Source: Arthrobotrys musiformis
Lineage: Eukaryota; Ascomycota; Orbiliomycetes; Orbiliales; Orbiliaceae
Assembly (NCBI GenBank): GCA_036971715.1
Contig: JAVHJL010000001.1
Span: forward strand, 4,588,001-4,652,000
Length of the DNA: 64,000 bases
Direction of reading: 5' to 3'
Shown here piece by piece: positions 23,102 through 32,949 of this stretch; the stretch's first letter is position 1; every line of letters begins with the position of its first letter. The position numbers and the translations under genes were made by a program. The notes beneath the pieces were generated by a model. The model was not told the origin of the DNA and did no database searches. It saw only the letters and a list, made by a program, of their open reading frames with translations.

Positions 23102-24704
23102 GGGAAATGAGATTCAGGGTCCCGGTGTGTCTCCGCTTACTTCGGTCTGCAATGCCTACGGCTTTCTGGGAAAAGGTTTTGACAGAAGAAAGAAAGCAAC
23201 CAGGGGTCTTAGGAGGAAAGTCAACGAGTCGGGGTGTACAGTAGATAACTTTTCTTTGCCTTTCAAGCGGTTTCTCAATATAGCTAGTTATTTGGGTTGA
23301 GATAAGGCCATGTTCTTCTTCATTGCAAAAAAGGATAAATTACCTGAAAGAATTGATCACTACGAGTTACAATACTACCTACGAAAACCTCCCATAGCTA
23401 TAGATTTCCCTTGCGAGACCTAGAAACGAGAGGCAATACAAAGCGCAGGAGGTTACACATCAATCTGTCTCTGAGCTTGTGCTGTCTCGGCACTGGCTGG
23501 AGCTTGTGTCACCAACCTAGCCGAATCAAAATGCAACATACTAACGTCCACACAACACATGAGTAAGTGCCAGTGATGCTTGATAGACAAGTAGATAGCG
23601 ATAATTTATTACGGATGCAATCCATATTTTACAAAAAGTAGCTGAAATGGATTATAGAAGCCCTATACATCGTAATATCGCCACAGTGCTATTGTGCTTT
23701 GTTAGTGTTGAGCTAGTTCGTGCCTAGATCCGTGGAGGTTTGTGTGGTCTGGAGTTTCCAAACTCAAGGCCTGCCAAATCCTAAACCTAGGTGTTCTAGT
23801 AATCTCGTATCATGTTTGAGAGTATGAAAATGTATTTAGGGGATCTAGGTTCCATGATGCAGAGGGTGAGGCCTGATAGGCCTCGCTTCAGGCAATAATA
23901 ATAGACGAAGGCGTCGTATTCAACGGCACGCCAGCAGTTAGCCTCGAGATATATCGATATACGATTACTCCTAGAATTAACATTAACTATATTTCAAGCA
24001 GCGCACCGAGTCTCGGGATAAGAAGGTGGATCTATACAAATCTCGATTCTTTGTTCTGTATGGTAATTTTGATAGACTGATAATTCTCGAAATATTGACA
24101 GTTACAAACATATGTGAGGCTATTAGTGTATACGGATACAGTAGTACTCCTTGGTATAGTCAAGCCCTAGCTCTCGCAGACTTCTAAGATACAATTATAA
24201 GGGGGCCTGTTTCTGGGCAGTGTTTTTATCGACGCCCAATATTTTGAGGTGACAGTCCATAGATCCAGCCTGTGAAGTCCATTATAAAATTTACTTAGCC
24301 TTGTCTCGGGTGCCTACACTGAGCCCTTTCTTCCTCCTCCATTATCGCTCATAGATACCAGCTAAGCAGCTAATATCCTTCTTGATCATTACCCCAGATC
24401 TTTTTGTCCGAAGTTCCCTGTCTCAGAGACGTATCCTAAGACGAGTAGTTGCCCTAGTTCAGCTTCTCTCCATAGTTGTTGAAGCAAGTCCCCTCAGCAA
24501 CGACTTTTTCTCAGCAACGGCTTTTTTGTTGTTGACTCTTTCCTCGACACCTCAACAGCTCATCATTTCATCAACCTTCTTCCATCTCACCTTCTATCAT
24601 TCTGACCCCAGCTACATCTCGCCTTCTTCATCAATCCACCACTGCATTCACGATCACCATCCCCTCGATCCATCGAAGAGATAACTTACATCCCTTCGAA
24701 CAAA
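23102..24704. other. intergenic region and leader of the second hairpin-rich gene
   Basis: 23102-24280 holds no convincing ORF. From about 24310 to 24704 the sequence is CT-rich (CTTTCTTCCTCCTCC and similar), as in the leader at 8475-9161. I take it as the 5' UTR of the gene starting at 24705. Confidence 0.45.
24283..24289 (+). promoter_or_regulatory. TATA box
   Basis: TATAAAA lies about 35 nt before the pyrimidine-rich block that begins near 24318 and about 415 nt before the ATG at 24705. The arrangement repeats that at 8450. Confidence 0.5.
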
Positions 24705-25997
24705 ATGCAGCCATCTACAGTCATCATCACCAAGAACGAAGCTGCGGCTTTACAGCCAGCAGACACCAACAGGGCCCCGGATCTCTCAGAAGATCCTGCC
24801 ACCACCACCCCCGACCCCCAGCCATCCCCGGTCCTCTCAAGTAGTCTGTGGTCAGACTACGATGACGATGATGAAGATTGGGTCCCTGAGATCCTTCTGC
24901 CGAAGGCGGCAGAGGTCCAGGGACCCAATAACGAAGACGATGAAGGCGGAGAAGGCGGAGATGAGAATGAGGACGAGGACGAGGAAGACGATGAAGACGA
25001 CGAGGAGGAAGGAGGAGACGGGGAGGAGGAGGAGAGAGGAGTCGAGGAGGAGGGGAGAGAAGTTGAGGAGGGGGTGATACCAGAGAGCGGTCTCTGGTTC
25101 GACGAACGGGCCGGCCGGTACATGTGGGGAGGGGAACCGATCTCCTGTATCAACGGAGATCTGGTTACCCCTCAGGAGTGGATCCAGGACCCAAACTTCG
25201 AGGGCTACTGGGAGGATAAGGTCACCAATAGGGTGCACCTTTACTGCCAGAACAGTCTGGCTCTCGCCGTTCATGCCATTGGCCCAGCCACTTGGCTGAA
25301 CGATACCTACTACTGGGCCCGCCACCCGATGACGCCGCGAATGAGCAGGTACGAACGCCTGACAATGGAGTTTAACTCCATTGCTCAGGCACCTGCTCGG
25401 AGGGGTGTGCGGTGTGGCGCGACGACACAACGGGCATTGCGCATCCCGGCGGTCGTCGTGCCACACGGCACCCCTCCCCCCGAAGACCAGCCCGCGCCAA
25501 AAGAAACCGATGCCACACCATGCGTCGGCACGGGCCCAGAGGAGGAAATGGTTGAAGAGGGGGCTCCTAAGGAGGTCACCCCCGTAGACACTGAAGCGGC
25601 TGACGTTTGTGTCACCCTTCAAGATGTCGCGGGGCCCTCCGACCGAGTCACCGACTCGCCGGCTCCAACTCAGGCCCTGCCACCTGGTGTGGCTCCTTCA
25701 CCACCACCCCCGCCATCGCCATCGCCGCCACCATCACCGCAGCCAGAGGGGGTCGTCCAGATGACGCCCCTAGAGTTCCTCATTTCAAGAGGACTCTACA
25801 AGGACCGACTTCGAGTCGGTCAACCTCCTCCCCCCGCCACCAAAGCTGCCGTCGGGCCGGCAAAGTCCCGACTTCAGGGCCTTCGGCCACCCTGGGCCTC
25901 AAAAATGAGGTCTCCGGTTAGGTCATTGAGGACGGCCTACCGGAAAGTCGGCGACAAGATCGCACAGAAGGCGGTGGCCTTCTTGGGCGCCTGGTAG
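24705..25997 (+). CDS. acidic/Pro-rich orphan protein encoded by a stem-loop-saturated coding sequence
   Basis: This is a single exon of 430 residues. Residues 1-55 are Thr/Pro-rich. A DDDDEDWVPE motif is followed by a strongly acidic Glu/Asp/Gly tract (about 75-125). A compact segment comes next (LWFDERAGRYMWGGEPISC, ITPQ-like WIQDPNFEGYWEDKVTNRV, YYWARHPMTPRMSRYERL) that may be a small folded domain. After this come Pro-rich linkers (PPPPPSPSPPPSPQP) and a basic amphipathic end (RSPVRSLRTAYRKVGDKIAQ). I recognise no family. It has no signal peptide or membrane segment. The protein is not similar to the 531-residue one at 9162. The coding sequence is a dense series of hairpins, listed separately, and a T-run follows the stop at 26022-26033. 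Confidence 0.72.
   Translation: MQPSTVIITKNEAAALQPADTNRAPDLSEDPATTTPDPQPSPVLSSSLWSDYDDDDEDWVPEILLPKAAEVQGPNNEDDEGGEGGDENEDEDEEDDEDDEEEGGDGEEEERGVEEEGREVEEGVIPESGLWFDERAGRYMWGGEPISCINGDLVTPQEWIQDPNFEGYWEDKVTNRVHLYCQNSLALAVHAIGPATWLNDTYYWARHPMTPRMSRYERLTMEFNSIAQAPARRGVRCGATTQRALRIPAVVVPHGTPPPEDQPAPKETDATPCVGTGPEEEMVEEGAPKEVTPVDTEAADVCVTLQDVAGPSDRVTDSPAPTQALPPGVAPSPPPPPSPSPPPSPQPEGVVQMTPLEFLISRGLYKDRLRVGQPPPPATKAAVGPAKSRLQGLRPPWASKMRSPVRSLRTAYRKVGDKIAQKAVAFLGAW
24742..25943 (+). repeat. array of consecutive and nested stem-loops inside a coding sequence
   Basis: Stems read by eye start with 24742-24762 (8 bp, bulge), 24779-24796 (6), 24841-24860 (8 perfect) and 24877-24929 (12 perfect outer plus 9 inner). 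Then 25079-25098 (8 perfect), 25131-25171 (15 bp, two single bulges) and 25246-25261 (6). 25343-25398 has 8 perfect outer plus 16 inner with one bulge. 25399-25477 has 9, then 15 continuous with one G.U, then a small inner stem. Then 25490-25535 (5 plus 7), 25559-25583, 25644-25658 (6) and 25749-25770 (8, bulge). The last are 25771-25798 (10, bulge), 25803-25821 (8 perfect, loop TCG), 25851-25872 (6), 25875-25894, 25897-25910 and 25914-25943 (8, bulge). Only the acidic-repeat and Pro-rich stretches lack them. Confidence 0.87.
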
Positions 25998-28900
25998 GCG
26001 CTGTTGCTTTTCCGTTCGTTCTTTTTTTTTTTTGGGTTTTCTTTTTTGGGTTTTTCCTTTCCCTCCCCCTTCCCCTTCCCCTTCCCCATCCCCCCTCCAC
26101 TTACTTGCTTACCCCTCGTTTTCCTTTGCTCTACCTTTGTTCTGTTTTGTTTCTGTTTTGTTCTGTTTAAATTTGTTTTAATGTTTCTTGTTTTTGCTTT
26201 ACTTTCTTATCTCGTTATAATCATGTTTGCTTTTAGTTCATGCATGTACATATTTTTTTTTCCTTTTGTTATGATCATGTTTGTTTCCTCTTCATGTATA
26301 TACTTTTATGTCCTATATGATTTTTAATTTTGATTTCTTTAAGGTTCTCTTCGGTTGTAATTGTGCACTATTTTTATCATATCGCTAGACGTGATCGGCA
26401 AATTTGATACGTATATGTGGTGAGACATTCATGCAGGTAGATACGGGCCGTTATCTCAGGCCCCTCACATTGATTGCGAGTTATAGTGACCGCCCCGCCA
26501 AATTCTCTCTTTACATCCAGCTTCAGAGATATACCAATATGTGTATATACGACAACTTGAAGTTTTTATTCATGATAATTCGTCAGAGTGATACAAACAT
26601 ACGTACACAGCCGTGGAGGACTGGTACGCCACCAACAATTAGATCCTGGTAGGCATACGCCACTGATGTTATAACCCTTGAGCATGAGCTCACGAGGTGG
26701 GTAAACTAGGGGCCCCGGGGCCGGAGGGCGTAGGCCCACGGCGGAAACTAATTTTAAGGTTTTAGGTATTTGCGACGACAAGCCAATTACCTAAGAACAG
26801 CAGCTTCTTTTTCTCAAGCCGTTAGGCCACTCCAACGTTTTTTGGGACGTCTGTCAATGTAACGTGGAATCTATCTAACGGAAAATCTACCGCTATCGAT
26901 ATATCTAACAATGACTATTATCTAACCGAATTTCTATGTATTATTGCATTGTGTGGGTTTATGGAACCGAACACCTTGAAGGATCGCTCTCCCGTGTTTG
27001 CGATCGATATAGCCATGCGTTGGCCGCACAAGATAATTTTGGCAATGAGGTTCAATATTTAGAAGTGCGCATGAATATGCATGGGAGTGCGTGGCATACA
27101 TAGACTTTGAAAGTAAAAAAAGGGTCTCTGGTGCCGCTTGTTTCGACACCATTGGGGAATGTGTCGACACATTATCCGGATTATCCATGTCCGAGTTGGA
27201 TCCCAATTTCACGGCAGTGGTAAAAAAAGTATCCCAAACGTCTGAATCTTGTCATAAACTGCGACCTTCTTAACAAATCCCTTCTTGAGGGAATGATCGT
27301 CCATATCGAAGGTTTTTTTTTTTGTGAAATTACTTGTTGGTTGGATCAGATTTGAACCTGTAGGTAGAAGTACTTGGGTAGATATCTCTAAGACGAGACA
27401 AAATGTAACTGAAACTAACTAACAAATTTCAAGCCACGATGCACATATTGCATTTTGCATTGACTTGAAAGCTTGATTCGGCTCCACAAACAGATAGTGG
27501 GCCAGACATGTCTCGCCCGTAGAATTCATCTACTGTCTTCGAAGCTTCTTTTTCGTGCGCCTAGATTCGAGGTTACTTTTTCGTCTTTGTGAAAAGAAAA
27601 GTCCGGCGAAGTTGAAAGATAAAAGAAAATTTGGGGGAAAAGGTCTACCACACCCATTTCCATCTGTCAAATGTATTAGTGTTTGACTATCAGACCTAAT
27701 CCGTTGCTCAATCTCTCCAGAAGGAAAGGCTCTGGTCGTGGATGGGAGTAGATGTACTTAATGTGGTGATATGTTGTGTTGGATCGAACTCGTGTGGGAT
27801 TGTGGAGAACATTCGAACGAACGCTGCATTGAAGTTGCACGGATTTTTTTTTTTTTTTTGTTATTTCCGCATTTGGACAGTTGCCGAATCTAGGCGAGAT
27901 CGGGACATCGGGTCTAAATGCGACAGCAACTTTGAGTGGGCAAGATGGCAGTGCAGCGCGAGAATGTTGGACGTATCATCGCAATGGATTTCGCCGTGTT
28001 ATCCGGAACCTGAACTGATGAGTTTCTTTTCCAGAATCGATCGGTAGATTTGAGTATAGCACCGAGGAGATACGTACCATCTTCACTTCGGAAGTAGTCG
28101 AGGCTTCATTAATTCGTTTTATTTATCATTCTAGCCCTTCTAAGCGCAACCTCAAGCCGGGCCCCCCGGAACTTTCCACAGGGTGTTCCAACCAATTAGA
28201 CCCAAATCTCGCGTTCGGAATCTAAGGCGGAAGCAACCAAGCTTACTTTTTTGCAAGCTTCCCGAAACCATTCCAGTCGAGATGAGCTGGGGGCTTTCAA
28301 GGGCCATTGACCAATTACAACAGCTGCCAACACGCCACCACTCTAACAACACATCTCAACGCCTCTTTCTCTCTCTCTTTCCTTTCCTTTTTGCTCTCTC
28401 CAACGATGACAAGAACGCGACAAGACAAGGCGAGAAAAAGGGCACGAAGTCGGACTCTTCCGAGTCGGTCGGGTCGGATCATTAATAGCTCATTTCGCCT
28501 GTAATATCCAACCTGCTGGTGGTGTGCAGTGCTTCAGCAACAGGTTGGAAATTGAAGGCGTAATGCTCCCTTATCTCTAGCTCTGACTATTCCAGCTCTA
28601 TTAGCCGATTTAATAATTCTCCCACACCATCTCCTCCATCATCCAACGCAACGGCGATCTAGTATAACAATTTGTGAGTTGTTGATACCCATGCATCACA
28701 TTTTCAGGGTGGGCACACGATTGAAATAACCCTAGTAAAGGGTGTCGAAAAAGAGGAGGCCACTAAGGTCTTAGAATAGAAACGCGAGATTTATGTTTTG
28801 GGGGTGAATAGATTTGTATTGAATTGGATAGTAGTTATTTCTTATTTTCTCTTCTACCATTTTCCTTCTCCTTGAATGAAGCTATTGAAAACATGAAAGT

Positions 28901-29684
28901 GTGTGCACCTTGCCAAATAACACATGTGAAACGAAATTGCAAGAAGCAGCAACGTGTGGAAATGACAGGTGGTAGGCTTTCTGCCAGAGTACTTCCCGTT
29001 CTTTCGACAGTTGACTCGTAAGCCAGACTGACATCCTTTGAACCTCTACTCTTCAGAAGTAAAGGATGGCAGTCTGGTTTACGAGACAACTCCCCCCCGG
29101 GAGCCCACTAGAAACAAATATTTTCGCTCCAAATAGTGAAAAGAAAAATGTGAAAAAAGAAAAAAGAGACGAAAGAAAGGTAAATCACCTTATTACATAA
29201 TTGGGGGGAGGAGAACAATGTAAACGTGCTAGAAACAAAAAATACCGTTCGCACGGTTATTCCATATAAAAAAAACTCCGTATAAAAACTCCAGAGGCTC
29301 GAAAAACTTGGCCAGGGCTTTTTGTTCCTCTTGAAGAGGTTTTTATGTACAAGAAGGAGGGTGTAGAATTGAATACGCACCAAGGGGGTAAAGATGAGCT
29401 ACAAGACGGTGATTCAAAGAGAAGACATCTCACTCGATGGGGAATCCAATAAACATGTGCGCGACCAGGGTAACTTGACGGGGTTAATTGAAAAGACATT
29501 ACAAAGGAAAACGGACAGTGTTGACCTGAACATCGCCCCGATTGATGTGGTAGTGGTTGAATCTGATACATCTCGTACATGTATCAGTGGAGATGGACGA
29601 AGGTAATGTCGGAATGCTGGGAATTGTCGTCGTAGGACATTCCGTCGTCGGCGTCGCCGTCCCTGGACTGGACGAGAACTTAGC
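25998..29684. other. gene-free stretch with T-rich 3' flank
   Basis: 25998-26340 is T/CT-rich and probably the 3' UTR of the gene at 24705. At 26710-26721 there is a 12-bp GC palindrome (GGCCCCGGGGCC). A short hairpin TCCAACCTG/CAGGTTGGA lies at 28507-28549. The strongest element is the inverted repeat at 29010-29090, listed separately. Short ORFs here lack codon or domain support. 29091-29684 is the 3' flank of the pheromone gene. Confidence 0.4.
29010..29090. repeat. 30-bp imperfect inverted repeat (hairpin) outside genes
   Basis: The left arm 29010-29039 and right arm 29061-29090 match over 30 positions with three exceptions: one G.U on the plus strand, one A.G and one A.A. A 21-nt loop separates them. 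The core is CTCGTAAGCCAGACTG paired with CAGTCTGGTTTACGAG. It lies in a gene-free stretch. It could be a small MITE remnant, a hairpin RNA locus or a cruciform-forming site. Confidence 0.75.
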
Positions 29685-30461
29685 TTAGGCCTCAACAGGC
29701 TCTGGAACTGGCTCCGGTTGACGCTTGTTCTTGGGGCAGGAGTTGTAGGGGCACCACGTTGGTTCGGCTTCTGGTGCCGCAACTGGCTCTGGCTCTGGCG
29801 CCGCAATTGGTTCTGGGATGGGCTGTGGGATGGGTTGAGGCTCACGCTTCTTATTCTTGGGGCAGGAGTTGTATGGACACCAAGTTGGTTCGGCTTCTGG
29901 TGCTGCTTCTGGGACTGGTTCTGGAAGTGGCTTTGGAACGCGCTTCTTCATCTTCTTAGGGCAAGAATTGTAGGGGCACCAGGTGGGCTCTGGCTCAGCA
30001 ACTGGTTCTGGCTCTGGCTCTGGAATGGGAGCTGGAGCTGGTTCTGCCTCACGCTTCTTCTTGGGGCAAGAATTGTAGGGGCACCAAGTAGGCTCGGCCT
30101 CTGGAACTGGCTCTGGAACTGGCTCTGGCTCTGGTTCGCGCTTCTTGGTCTTCTTGGGGCACGAGTTATATGGGCACCATGTGGGCTCAGCTTCTGCAAC
30201 TGGCTCTGCAACTGGCTCTGGAACCGGTTCTGGTTCGCGCTTCTTATTCTTTGGGCAAGAATTATACGGGCACCATGTTGGCTCAGCCTTTGGAGCTGGC
30301 TCTGGCTCCCTCTTCTTGTGAGGGCAGGAGTTGAATGGACACCACTTGTGGTTTGGAGCAGCTTCAGGAGCTGCGAGAGCGAGAGCCTCAGGATTGGCAG
30401 CTGGCAAAGCCAGAATTGGGGCTGCGATGGCCGAGAAGAGGAGGATGGACTTGATCTGCAT
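29685..30461 (-). CDS. ppg1: alpha-factor-type mating pheromone precursor, seven repeats
   Basis: The single exon encodes 258 residues. The signal peptide (MQIKSILLFSAIAAPILALP) is followed by a short pro-region and seven copies of a Trp-Cys peptide. Copy 1 is WCPFNSCP and copies 2-7 are WCPYNSCP, each followed by Lys-rich processing ends (HKKR, KNKKR, KKTKKR, KKKR, KKMKKR, KNKKR, KNKR). Spacers are made of EP, AP, VP, IP and EA dipeptides. By known alpha-factor maturation this fits cleavage by Kex2 at KR, trimming of Lys/Arg by Kex1 and removal of X-Pro/X-Ala dipeptides by a Ste13-type peptidase. The mature peptide would be about WCPYNSCP with or without Lys. It would be secreted and sensed by a Ste2-type receptor on the partner. 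It differs from many Sordariomycete and Eurotiomycete pheromones in lacking the central Gly-Gln. Confidence 0.87.
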   Translation of the reverse strand: MQIKSILLFSAIAAPILALPAANPEALALAAPEAAPNHKWCPFNSCPHKKREPEPAPKAEPTWCPYNSCPKNKKREPEPVPEPVAEPVAEAEPTWCPYNSCPKKTKKREPEPEPVPEPVPEAEPTWCPYNSCPKKKREAEPAPAPIPEPEPEPVAEPEPTWCPYNSCPKKMKKRVPKPLPEPVPEAAPEAEPTWCPYNSCPKNKKREPQPIPQPIPEPIAAPEPEPVAAPEAEPTWCPYNSCPKNKRQPEPVPEPVEA

Positions 30462-32917
30462 TTTGGAGATGTTGGTAGGTCGGGTTTGCAGGTTACTTCA
30501 GTAGCTATAAGAAGGTATCGGAAAAGAGATGATTGTGCCTTGAGGCAATGAAATCTATAATGGTAGGTAAAAGGATAGCTAGGAGACTCCTGCGTTTTCG
30601 ATCTTCACCGTCTTGAAGATTGATGAACCTGATGATAGAATGGAATGACGATCAGGGGGAAGTTGGGCTGACTTTATAGAAAAGTTCGCATCCTCAATAT
30701 CGTGGCCTCCTTGGACATGGGATACCCCTACGCTCATGGAATAGCTGCGGGTAGTATTGTTGCACCTACCCTCCTCTTCCTCTAACGTGGGTCCTCTCGT
30801 GGCAAGTTTGGGAATATCGAATCTTCAGACAATTTGGTTTAGTGTGGCACTCTAACTGCCAACCAATGCCTCCAGGCCTTCTACCTTGCCAGCCGTATGC
30901 TTCTGGGACAGATAGTCCTTATCCTGCGGAATTGCCGTTTGAAGCGCTGAGCTGAGACTATGTTCGTATAGAGTTGCAAGATGGACCGGCCAAAGTTGCA
31001 AAAGGTAAAAGTAAAGTTATGCCTGCCTTGGCACGAAGGGGGGTTGCCGATGTTGGAATACGTACGAATGGAGTATTTTGGAATTGCGACTAAGCTGTGC
31101 CAGGCCTTTAGTCCCGAACCTTGCTTTCTGTCGTTTCTTGTGCCTGCTGTGCCTTGTGCCGGAACTATAGTGGACACTACATCGTCCTTAGGCGCCCACC
31201 ATCCGTATTCGTCCTAATGTTGGATTATTTTGCCGTAGACAGTCTATACTATATGATCTCATCGACTGGCCAGTACTGACCAGTACCGGTCTCAAACCGA
31301 TCAAAAACTTAGCATCCGTTACACTAGTCAAGCGAATCCGAGCAGTCCCCGGTCGAGGACACCCACATGCCATAAAGTCTCAGAAAAATGGACCGGTCCA
31401 ATTGCTCCCGTAGTCGCGTGCCGTGCCCATGCCTCACCATCCCTTCTCGAGAAATTAGGAGCGCATTGACGGAGGAAGGATTCGACGCGCAAGATTTGGA
31501 TAATTTTTTTTTACCCACGTCAATTAAATTTCGCACCTCACACCTCATTGCAGGAAAAAAAACAGCAGGTGACAGTGTAGGACTAGCGCTAAGCTGCTCA
31601 ATACTAGCGCGCCCATTGGTCTGGTTGTTCGGTGTTGTCTGGGCTTGTGCTACCTTACCCTTGTTCCACCACTGACGACCCCGGTTACCCCAGATCAAGA
31701 ATTTTTTCTTTGAAGTCACGGGAAAGAATGTTTCAGAGCTCCTGACAGCAAAACGACGAATCGGCAAATTATTACTGACTGGAAGCTGTATTAAAAGGAG
31801 CTCGGGCAGCCACCATAGGTTATCTTGGAGAACGTTAGCCCCACAACACTGTCATTTTCCATTGGGCGTCTTATCGAAGTAGCCCTCCGAAGTCAATCCA
31901 AAAAGAACCACACAGAGGCGAGTGGTTAATCCGGGCTTTGTGTTGGGCTAAAAAATTAATTTTCAAATTTCCAATGCAATGAGGGCCAGACTTTTTTTTC
32001 GAACCGATCTGACGGTGTCATGGGCTGGGAACAAGGGTTGACGGATCCTAGAGCGGCCGTAACATATCTTTCTGCCGATATCATATTATGACTTAGACTT
32101 AAGGTTAAGTATGTTTTGTTTCGGGGTCTAACGCAATTCAATTGCAATTAATAGCACCCTCAAGAAAAAAAAATAACGAAAAAAAAATAACGAAAAAAAC
32201 AAAAAGCCCTCGACTTTTTTTTTTGGCGAAGGGGATGTTCGGCAATATTCTTGGAAGCAATATCGTTCTAGTGGCATCACTCACCACCCCGGTCTGACGA
32301 ATTCTGGGCTGCCGGTCCTGCCGGAAAGGGATAATTTCAACCTCAAAATACGAGATTAAGCCCAAGTCAGCTGTGATCATCCCACACACCATGGCATTGT
32401 TCGTTGCAGAATGTTGGGCAGAGTTGGTTCGGGCAGGCCCTCCTTGCGGCTGGCGCACGGCTCGGTTTTCAGGCGATTCCACTCAGCTATCATCATAAGC
32501 GAACGAAGGAGGCTGCACAAGGGCCCTTGGAGGGTGGGCATAAAAAAAGACTCAGTGGAGCTGTGCAGAATGATCCTGCATCTGGCAAGTCGAATTCCAT
32601 GAGGTTTCAGAAGAGCAAAATCTCCTCGGTTTCGGTAGCACTACTCTTTATTATTATTATTATTTCTATCCTTTATTTTCTTTAATGTGTGTGTGGGCGA
32701 TGGCTTGACAGGGATAATAAAATTTTCCTGCGATGAGATATTCGCTTCCAGTGCATCTTATTATGCGTCGGCATGCATAGCGGTTTTTAGTTGTGGAACA
32801 TTATTGGTCTTTGGCGAGATATGTGGATCCCATCTCCCACAGGGCTCAGCCGTCTTGCCGTTTCAATTCGAAACTGTCCAAATCTTCGATTTTTGATTTG
32901 TGAGACTTTCTTTCTCG

Positions 32918-32949
<32 letters not shown>

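Noticed and set aside
24852..25622. 256-codon frame antisense to the second hairpin-rich gene
   Set aside because: The Leu/Val/Ile-rich end is the mirror of the Asp/Glu codon tract. There is no independent support.
27320..27370. GATTTGAACC motif resembling a tRNA T-loop
   Set aside because: Neighbouring bases do not form a T stem, and no anticodon arm or acceptor stem is found.
27742..28047. 101-codon ORF on the plus strand
   Set aside because: It spans a 17-nt T-run (Phe run) and has no coding character.
29718..30551. 277-codon frame antisense to the pheromone gene
   Set aside because: Its Trp/Leu repeats are the shadow of the EP/CPYNSCP repeats. Kex2 sites and the signal peptide are on the minus strand.
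31324..31767. 147-codon open frame on the minus strand
   Set aside because: It begins with TTG, crosses homopolymer tracts and shows no domain.
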